Source: Streptomyces naganishii JCM 4654 (GTDB taxonomy: Bacteria > Actinomycetota > Actinomycetes > Streptomycetales > Streptomycetaceae). From it: a stretch of 64,000 nt of DNA. Below are positions 42,805-48,969 of this stretch, piece by piece. Position 1 is the stretch's first letter. Every line of letters starts with the position of its first letter. The translations under genes and the position numbers were made by a program. The stretch is from contig NZ_BMVF01000010.1 of assembly GCF_014650575.1 (NCBI RefSeq), positions 186,001 to 250,000 of the forward strand. The letters run 5' to 3'. The notes under the pieces were generated by a model. That model did no database searches and had not been told where the DNA came from. It was given only the letters and a program-made list of their open reading frames with translations.

Positions 42805-44388
42805 CTATCCGCGCGGGGCCTGAGCCGCGTCGTCGCCCGCGCCAGCAGGTGCCGGGACGGCGGCCGCCGCCGGGGAGCCGCCGGGGCCGTCCCCGTCCGT
42901 GTTGACCCGCTCGATGACGGCCAGGCGCTCGGGGGTGTCCTCGGGCCTGAGGTAACCGACGACGACGTAGAGCACGAGGGAGACCGCGAGCGGCACCGAG
43001 ACCTGGTACTGGAGCGGGACCCCGCCGTCGACGCTCCAGCTGACCGGGTAGTTGACCAGCCAGAAGGCCAGCAGGCCAAGCCCCCAGCTCACCAGCGCGG
43101 CGGTCGGGCCGGAGCGGCGGAACGGCCGGAGCAGGCCCAACATCATCGGGATCGCGATCGGGCCCATCAGTCCCGCCACCCACTTGATGACGACCGTGAT
43201 GATGTCCTTGAAGGCGGGGGAGTCGACCTGGGTGGCCACCGCCATGGACAGGCCGAGGAAGACGACGGTCGTCACCCGGGCCGCCACCAGTCCCGGACGC
43301 GGTCCCCACGCCCGCGCCCGCCGCGAGAGCACCGGCGCCACGTCACGGGTGAAGACGGCCGCGATGGCGTTGGCGTCGGAGGAGCACATGGCCATCGTGT
43401 GGGAGAAGAAGCCGACGATCACCAGGCCCAGCAGGCCGTGCGGGAGGAGCTGTTCGGTCATCAGGGCGTAGGAGTCGGAGCCGTCCGGCTTCTGCGCGTG
43501 CACCAGGAGCGGGGACATCCACATGGGGAAGAACAGCACGACCGGCCAGACCAGCCACAGCACCGCCGACAGCCGGGCCGAGCGCTCGGCCTGGCGGGCG
43601 CTGCCCGTGGCCATGTAGCGCTGGGCCTGGTTGAGCATGCCGCCGTTGTACTCGAACAGCTTGATGAAGAGGAACGCCAGCAGGAACACCGTGCCGTAGG
43701 GGCCGACCAGCGGCTTGCCGTGGCCGTGCAGGGCCGGCTCGTCGAAGGCACCCAGGAGGCCGATGTCCTTGTCGTCCAGTTTCAGCAGCACCGCCACGAA
43801 CATCGACAGGCCGGCCAGCAACTGGATGACGAACTGGCCGAGTTCGGTGAGCGCGTCCGCCCACAGGCCGCCGATCGTGCAGTAGATCGCCGTGATGACG
43901 CCGGTGACGAGGATGCCCTGATCGAGCGAGACCCCGGTGAACACCGACAACAGGGTGGCGATCGCCGCCCACTTGGCGCCCACGTCCACGATCTTCAGCA
44001 GCATCCCGGACCAGGCGAGCGCCTGCTGCGTGGGGAGGTTGTAGCGGTTCTTCAGGTACTCCAGCGGCGAGGCCACGTGCAGCCGGGAGCGCAGCCGGTT
44101 GATGCGCGGCGCGAACAGCTTCGAGCCGATCGCGATGCCGAGCGCGATGGGGAAGGACCAGGTGACGAAGGAAGTGACGCCGTAGGTGTAGGCGATGCCC
44201 GCGTACCCGGTGAACATCACCGCGCTGTAGCCCGACATGTGGTGCGAGATGCCGGACAGCCACCAGGGCATTCTGCCGCCGGCCGTGAAGTAGTCGCTGA
44301 CGTCGCCCACGCGCTTGTGCGACCAGACGCCGATGGCGACCATCACGCCGAAGTAGCCGATGAGCACGGCCCAGTCGAGAGCGTTCAT
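42805..44388 (-). CDS. Sodium:solute symporter family protein (SSS)
   Basis: A 527-aa membrane protein with about thirteen hydrophobic segments. It begins DWAVLIGYFGVMVAIGVWSH; GGRMPWWLSGISHHMSGYSAVMFTGYAGIAY is the SSS sodium-site region and GGLWADALTELGQFVIQL the second signature (markers). The family imports sugars, monocarboxylates or nucleobases with Na+. The ATG at 44388 is chosen; reading further upstream enters another gene. The C-terminal 35 residues are Ala/Pro/Gly-rich. No regulon palindrome precedes it. Confidence 0.88.
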   Translation of the reverse strand: MNALDWAVLIGYFGVMVAIGVWSHKRVGDVSDYFTAGGRMPWWLSGISHHMSGYSAVMFTGYAGIAYTYGVTSFVTWSFPIALGIAIGSKLFAPRINRLRSRLHVASPLEYLKNRYNLPTQQALAWSGMLLKIVDVGAKWAAIATLLSVFTGVSLDQGILVTGVITAIYCTIGGLWADALTELGQFVIQLLAGLSMFVAVLLKLDDKDIGLLGAFDEPALHGHGKPLVGPYGTVFLLAFLFIKLFEYNGGMLNQAQRYMATGSARQAERSARLSAVLWLVWPVVLFFPMWMSPLLVHAQKPDGSDSYALMTEQLLPHGLLGLVIVGFFSHTMAMCSSDANAIAAVFTRDVAPVLSRRARAWGPRPGLVAARVTTVVFLGLSMAVATQVDSPAFKDIITVVIKWVAGLMGPIAIPMMLGLLRPFRRSGPTAALVSWGLGLLAFWLVNYPVSWSVDGGVPLQYQVSVPLAVSLVLYVVVGYLRPEDTPERLAVIERVNTDGDGPGGSPAAAAVPAPAGAGDDAAQAPRG

Positions 44389-44516
44389 GTACCCGATCGT
44401 GAGTCCACCACCATGAACACGACAAGCAAGCGTGAGGTCAAGTGAGAGTAAAGATGTTCGTCTGAATGACTTCCGTTCATCTACATGAATCGTGCCCTGT
44501 CTGACGCGAAGTCGGG

Positions 44517-45305
44517 TCAGCGCATCAGCTCGCCCGCGTTGACCAGCAGCGACTGCCCGGTGATGGCGCGCGCCCGGTCCGACGACAGGAACACCGCCGC
44601 GTCCGCCACATCCCCGTCGGTGGCCGGCTCCGGCAGCGCCATCCGTTCGGTCAGCCGCGCCAGCACCTCCGCCTCCGGCACGCCCTCCGTCTGCGCGGTG
44701 AACCGCACGTACGCCTGCACCGGCGGCCCCCACATCCAGCCCGGCAGCACGGTGTTGACCCTGATCCGGTACGGCCCGAGCTCGCGCGCCAGCGAGTACA
44801 TCGCGCTGGTCAGCGCCCCCTTGGACGCCGCGTACGCCGCCTGCTTCACCTGCGAGGGCGCGGCGAGGGCCGACTGGGTCCCGATGAACACCACCGACCC
44901 GCCCCCGCCCGCCTTGAGCGCCGGCAGACAGGCCCGGGTCATCCGCAGCGTGCCCAGCAGATTCACGTCGATGACCGACTGCCAGGTCGTGAAGTCGGCG
45001 TCCTCCAGCCCGCCGAAGTGGGAGTCCCAGGCGGCCACATGGACCACCGCGTCGATCCGCCCGAACCGCTCCCGCGCCAGCCCCGCGAGCGCCTCGCACT
45101 GCCGCTCGTCGGTGATGTCCGTCGCCCGGTACGCGGTGTGCCCGCCGTCCGGGTCGATCCCGGCCGCGCTCTTGGCGAGGTTCGCCTCGGTGCGCGCCCC
45201 GAGCACCGCGTTCCCGCCGTCCCGTACGACGGCTGCCGCGACCTGATGGCCGAGTCCGGCCCCGACCCCCGAGACGACCACGGTCCTGCCGGTGAGCAGC
45301 GGCAT
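44517..45305 (-). CDS. Short-chain dehydrogenase/reductase
   Basis: A 262-aa SDR with cofactor motif GVGAGLG, catalytic residues in GTQSALAAPSQVKQAAYAASKGAL (Ser, Tyr, Lys) and the PG motif in NTVLPGWMWGPP. NADP preference is possible from the Arg in LGARTEANL. It diverges from an EthD-like gene across operator 11, so it belongs to the presumed regulon although it lies 7 kb beyond the main clusters. Confidence 0.9.
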   Translation of the reverse strand: MPLLTGRTVVVSGVGAGLGHQVAAAVVRDGGNAVLGARTEANLAKSAAGIDPDGGHTAYRATDITDERQCEALAGLARERFGRIDAVVHVAAWDSHFGGLEDADFTTWQSVIDVNLLGTLRMTRACLPALKAGGGGSVVFIGTQSALAAPSQVKQAAYAASKGALTSAMYSLARELGPYRIRVNTVLPGWMWGPPVQAYVRFTAQTEGVPEAEVLARLTERMALPEPATDGDVADAAVFLSSDRARAITGQSLLVNAGELMR

Positions 45306-45333
45306 CGGTGCCTCCCCTGGTATGGCGCTTGGT

Positions 45334-45348
45334 CTGACGGGGCGTCAG
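45334..45348. promoter_or_regulatory. Operator palindrome 11 (CTGACGGGGCGTCAG)
   Basis: Last of the eleven copies, in the gap between the SDR (minus) and the EthD-like gene (plus), about 30-40 bases from each start. Confidence 0.75.
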
Positions 45349-45385
45349 AGTAAGGGCGACCGCAGGAGGACGGAAGGGGAAGCGC

Positions 45386-46315
45386 ATGAGCGAGGACACC
45401 CGCAGCGAGGTCTACGCCGAGCTGGCCGCCGTCGGCCCCTACGGCGTCCACCCGGGCCACGCCCTGATCACCATGGTCGAACCGCACCCGGGTCACGAGT
45501 ACGCCTACAACCGCTGGTACGAGGACGACCACTACTACGCCGGCGCCATGGCCATGCCCTGGGTGTACGCGGGCCGCCGCTGGGTCGCCACCCGCGATCT
45601 GCAACTCCTGCGCTACCCGGAGAAGTCGGCCGTCGCCCAGCCCGTCACCGCCGGCTGCTACCTCTCGACATACTGGATCACCGAGGGCCGCTACGACGAC
45701 CACATGCGCTGGACCGTCGCGATCAACAAGCGCCTCAACCGCGACAGCCGGGTCCACCAGGCCCGTACGCACGTCTTCACCGCGTTCCAGGACCACGTGA
45801 CCACCGTCTACCGCGACGGGGCCGCCGGACCGCGCGACTACCACGCGCTGGACCACCCCTACGCCGGGCTGGTCCTGGAGGTGATCGACGCCGAGTCGCC
45901 CGAGGCGCGGGACGAACTGGTGCGGTGGCTGCGCGCCCGGCACCTGCCGGGCCGGCTCGCGGGCTCACCCGCCGCGATGGTGACCGTCTTCCGGCCCACA
46001 CCGCTGCCCGGCGACCGGATGACGTACGTCAAACAGGTCGAGGGCGTCGGAACCCGCCTCACCCTGCTGTGGTTCCTGCAGAGCGACCCGCGCCCGTGCT
46101 GGCGGGAGTGGTTCAGCGGCCTGGACGAGGCGGTGACGGTGGCCGGCCTGGGGAGGGTGGAACTGGTCGCGCCGTTCGTGCCGACCGTTCCCGGCACGGA
46201 CACCTATGTGGACCGCCTGCGGACCGTCCACCGGGGAGAACGGGAGGTGGGACACGCGGAGGCACAAGCGGAGCCCTCTCGGCAAGGACGGCGGGCTGGT
46301 CGAGAGGGCTCTTGA
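45386..46315 (+). CDS. Uncharacterised protein, possible tandem dimeric alpha/beta-barrel (EthD-like)
   Basis: A 309-aa protein I do not firmly recognise. The start (HALITMVEPHPGHEYAYNRWYEDDHYYAGAM) and the middle (AGLVLEVIDAESPEARDELVRWLRARHLPG) each look like the beginning of a ferredoxin-like EthD/ABM domain, and a third such beta segment (TRLTLLWFLQSDP) follows. WYEDDHYYAGAM, with its clustered acidic and aromatic residues, resembles the EthD helix. No signal peptide. AAGGGGAAG precedes the ATG. Control by operator 11 suggests a role in the catabolic programme. Confidence 0.65.
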   Translation: MSEDTRSEVYAELAAVGPYGVHPGHALITMVEPHPGHEYAYNRWYEDDHYYAGAMAMPWVYAGRRWVATRDLQLLRYPEKSAVAQPVTAGCYLSTYWITEGRYDDHMRWTVAINKRLNRDSRVHQARTHVFTAFQDHVTTVYRDGAAGPRDYHALDHPYAGLVLEVIDAESPEARDELVRWLRARHLPGRLAGSPAAMVTVFRPTPLPGDRMTYVKQVEGVGTRLTLLWFLQSDPRPCWREWFSGLDEAVTVAGLGRVELVAPFVPTVPGTDTYVDRLRTVHRGEREVGHAEAQAEPSRQGRRAGREGS

Positions 46316-46320
46316 TCGTG

Positions 46321-46356
46321 CTTGTCCTGCTGGTCGTGCTTGTCCTGCTGGTCGTG
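46321..46356. repeat. 18-bp tandem repeat, two copies
   Basis: CTTGTCCTGCTGGTCGTG occurs twice in a row, just after the EthD-like gene. No coding role seen. Confidence 0.85.
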
Positions 46357-46406
46357 CTCACGCGTGTCGACAGGTGACGGTGGAGGATCAGGGAGGACCC
46401 TCCCCG

Positions 46407-46598
46407 TTACGCCTTGACCGATGCCACGAAGATGTTCCACGCGTCGGTGGGGAAGCCGAGCACCGGCCCCTCGGGGACCTTGGAGTCCCGGACCGCCATG
46501 GCCGCGACGACCGGTGACTTGATCTCGACGCATGCGCCGTTGCCCGTGGAGTACGAGGACTTGGTCCACGTCTCCGTGGCGCCCTGACGAATTGCCAT
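46407..46598 (-). CDS. scr2: DUF397 protein, Scr2-like
   Basis: A 63-aa DUF397 protein (TWTKSSYSTGNGACVEIKSP, MAVRDSKVPEGPVLGF, AWNIFVASVKA). The ATG at 46598 has a GGAG upstream. It lies downstream of the XRE gene with a 169-base gap, so it may have its own promoter. In S. coelicolor the syntenic XRE-DUF397 pair (SCO4441/SCO4442, Scr1/Scr2, from memory) activates antibiotic production. Confidence 0.8.
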   Translation of the reverse strand: MAIRQGATETWTKSSYSTGNGACVEIKSPVVAAMAVRDSKVPEGPVLGFPTDAWNIFVASVKA

Positions 46599-46693
46599 TT
46601 CTGCTCCGGATTGCCTGTGGAGTGGGTTCGCGCCAACGCTGTTGCTCGATGGCGTGATCGACGCTACCCGCCAGGCCCGAAGCCCGAAGAGGC

Positions 46694-46713
46694 TATTCAC
46701 TCGACCGGATGGC
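46694..46713. promoter_or_regulatory. Candidate XRE/DUF397 operator (TATTCACTCGACCGGATGGC)
   Basis: About 95 bases before the DUF397 start. The first ten bases are identical to those of the site before the other XRE/DUF397 operon (9761-9770), and CCGGA follows in both. Confidence 0.5.
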
Positions 46714-46767
46714 ATATTCCAACGGGACTTCCCCTCAGAGGCGGTCAGGGTGTACTGTGCCCGCCTC

Positions 46768-47634
46768 TTAACGTGCGTACTCGGCGTACTCCTTCGCGAT
46801 GTCCGCGATGAACTGCCGCGACTGCTCCACGTTCAGCGCCTGCGCCCGCAGATGCTCGTACATCACGCTGTACTTCTGCACGTCGTTGGCCTTCTCCAGG
46901 TACAGGTCACTGGTGACGCCCTCGATGTAGACGACGCTGGAGTCGGCCGCGTCCGGGAACTCCAAGATCGCGTACTGGCCGTTGAGACCCGGGTGCGAGC
47001 CCATCTCGAAGGGGATGACCTGCACGGTCACGTGCGGCAGCTGCGACTGCTCCACCAGGTGCTCCAACTGCTCCCGCATCAGCGCCTTGTTGCCGACCAC
47101 CCGGCGCAGCGCGGCCTCGTCCAGCACCGTCCACAGGCGCAGCGGGTTCTCGGCGGCGGAGATTCGTTCCTGCCGCCGCATGCGGACCTGGACGCGCTTG
47201 TCGATGTCCGCGGGCGCCGTCTCCGGCAGCGCGCCGGCGATCAGCGCCTCCGCGTACTGCCGGGTCTGGAGCAGGCCCGGGACGACCTGCGGATCGTAGA
47301 CCCTCAGGCTCGCCGCGTCGGTCTCCAGGCCGATGTAGACGCTGTACGGGATGTCGCCGAAGGAGTGCCACCAGCCCTGCTGGCGCGAGTCCTTGGCCAT
47401 CTGCATCAGCGAGTCCACGATCCGGTGGTCCTCCACCTCGTAGACCCCGCACAGGTCGCGCACGTCGCGCTGGCTGATGCTGCGCCTGCCGTTCTCCAGC
47501 CGGCTGATCTTCGACTGCGAAACCAGCAGCCGCTCGGCCACTTCCTCGGCCGTCATGCCCTTGAGCTCGCGGAGCCTGCGCAGCTCCTGGCCCAACCGGC
47601 GCCGCCTGACAGTGGGATTGACGTTGGACGCCAC
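46768..47634 (-). CDS. scr1: XRE family regulator with DUF5753 domain, Scr1-like
   Basis: A 288-aa regulator. The helix-turn-helix (RRLRELKGMTAEEVAERLLVSQSKISRLENGRR, residues about 18-50) and DUF5753 region (QVRMRRQERISAAENPLRL, VTVQVIPFEMGSHPGLNGQYAILEF) are clear. The start is a GTG at 47634 with GGAGG upstream. Gene order (DUF397, XRE, GPP34, D-Ala-D-Ala carboxypeptidase) matches the Scr1 neighbourhood as I recall it. A palindrome at 47673-47690 in its promoter is a candidate autoregulatory site. Confidence 0.83.
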   Translation of the reverse strand: MASNVNPTVRRRRLGQELRRLRELKGMTAEEVAERLLVSQSKISRLENGRRSISQRDVRDLCGVYEVEDHRIVDSLMQMAKDSRQQGWWHSFGDIPYSVYIGLETDAASLRVYDPQVVPGLLQTRQYAEALIAGALPETAPADIDKRVQVRMRRQERISAAENPLRLWTVLDEAALRRVVGNKALMREQLEHLVEQSQLPHVTVQVIPFEMGSHPGLNGQYAILEFPDAADSSVVYIEGVTSDLYLEKANDVQKYSVMYEHLRAQALNVEQSRQFIADIAKEYAEYAR

Positions 47635-47672
47635 GGGACGCGCACCTCCGGCTGCAAGCCTCTACTTTGCGT

Positions 47673-47690
47673 ATCTGCTGCTGAGCAGAT
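47673..47690. promoter_or_regulatory. Palindrome upstream of the Scr1-like gene
   Basis: ATCTGCT-GCTG-AGCAGAT, perfect 7-bp arms, 39 bases upstream of the start at 47634. Candidate repressor or autoregulator site. Confidence 0.5.
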
Positions 47691-47839
47691 TGCCACCAAG
47701 GTGCTTACTACCGCTGGAAAACCAGGTATATGCGTGAGGTTCCCGCGCATACCGGAGCCCAGGGCGCGGATCCACCGGGGCCGCCCTGTCCCGCGCGCCG
47801 GCCGCGAGAAAGCCGGCCGGCCGCGAGGGAGCCGCCGGG

Positions 47840-47910
47840 CGTGCCGGTGCCGAGGCGAACGCGTGGAGGCGCGAAGCGCCGAGCACGATCGGAGTCCCGG
47901 CACCGGCACG
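47840..47910. terminator. Long inverted repeat downstream of the GPP34 gene
   Basis: Perfect 13-bp arms (CGTGCCGGTGCCG / CGGCACCGGCACG) 45 bases apart, with a second hairpin GGCGC-GAA-GCGCC inside. The position after the minus-strand GPP34 gene fits a terminator. The remaining gap 47635-47940 shows only the scr1 promoter palindrome. Confidence 0.5.
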
Positions 47911-47940
47911 AAACGCCCGCAGGCGAACGAGCCATGGGAC

Positions 47941-48696
47941 TCAGTGGGCCGCCAGGCGGGCCATGGAGCCGCGGTGGGGCTGCATCGGGACGCCCCGGGC
48001 CGGTTCCGCCGGGGCCCTGACGCCCGTCGCCGCCTGGCGGCCGGCCGGTGCCGGGCTGCGGCGGGGCTGGGCCGCCGCGCCGTTCTGGACGTCCATCACG
48101 GCGTGCGCCACCAGACCGCCCATCGGGTCGTGCCTGATGAGGTCCCGCAGCCGGGAACGGGACGAGCGGCCCTCGTTGCCCGGATACAGGTGCTTGCCGA
48201 GACCCACCGCGTGCGCCAGCGCGGCCAGCGCCGCCGTCCGCGGGTCCGGCGGCACGCCGGTGCGGATCGCGGAGTCCAGCCGGGCCCTGATCTCCCGGCT
48301 GATGGCGGTGTCCGTCGCCTGGTAGCGCGTCGTCGGCAGCACCCCGCACATCTGGCCGGGCACGGCGGCGACCATGCCGCACCGCTCCAGATGCGAGAGG
48401 TACGTCTGGCGCAGCCCGAGACGGGGCCCGCCGATCCAGTGGACGGCCCGTACCGGAGCGCCGCGCCTTCGCAGCAACTCCAACGCGCAGTCCAGAGTTG
48501 GATCTCCTGTCGGCCGTGGCACCACCACGGCGATACGATCCCCGTCTGGGGCTATCCGTCCGGCCAGCGCCAGCTCCACTAGCTGTGCTCCGGCCAGACC
48601 GAGGTCGAGCGACTGCGGCTGCGCAGTGGTACCCGTGGCCGGGTCCAGTGCCAGCAGCAGAAGCTCCTCCGGAAGTGTTCTGCGGCTCCTGCCCAT
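47941..48696 (-). CDS. GPP34 (GOLPH3/Vps74-like) family protein
   Basis: A 251-aa protein with the GPP34 signature. LPEELLLLALDPATGTTAQ opens the fold and LGLAGAQLVELALAGRIAPDGDRIAVVVP follows, with helical repeats to residue 210 (VGLGKHLYPGNEGRSSRSRLRDLI). Eukaryotic relatives bind phosphoinositides on Golgi membranes. Actinobacteria carry many copies of unknown role. The C-terminal 45 residues are Pro/Arg-rich. It is divergent from the D-Ala-D-Ala carboxypeptidase gene. Confidence 0.85.
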   Translation of the reverse strand: MGRSRRTLPEELLLLALDPATGTTAQPQSLDLGLAGAQLVELALAGRIAPDGDRIAVVVPRPTGDPTLDCALELLRRRGAPVRAVHWIGGPRLGLRQTYLSHLERCGMVAAVPGQMCGVLPTTRYQATDTAISREIRARLDSAIRTGVPPDPRTAALAALAHAVGLGKHLYPGNEGRSSRSRLRDLIRHDPMGGLVAHAVMDVQNGAAAQPRRSPAPAGRQAATGVRAPAEPARGVPMQPHRGSMARLAAH

Positions 48697-48969
48697 CCAT
48701 GCCTCCCCGCGTGGATGAATGACAGGGTGACCCCTCTCACATTGGTCTGTCGAGGGTGCGTGACCGCTTCGTGAGGGAACCGGTAGGTATGTCGTTCTCG
48801 TCTACCGCTTGGGTTGGGTCCGCGCACAGGACACTGGTACATGGTTCGGACAGCGGTACGACCGGGTGGTGAGGCCCGGTGGCACGGCTGCTTCGTCCGG
48901 GTGGCGGTTCAGTTGGCGGATCACGGTTCGTTGGCCGCGCGAGGCGTGCGGCGCATGGAGGAGGCATCG

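Noticed and set aside
1..46348. Assigning the palindrome to KstR/KstR2 cholesterol control
   Set aside because: The KstR and KstR2 consensus sites, as I know them, have different cores (AAC/GTT and CAAG/CTTG); only the gene classes are similar.
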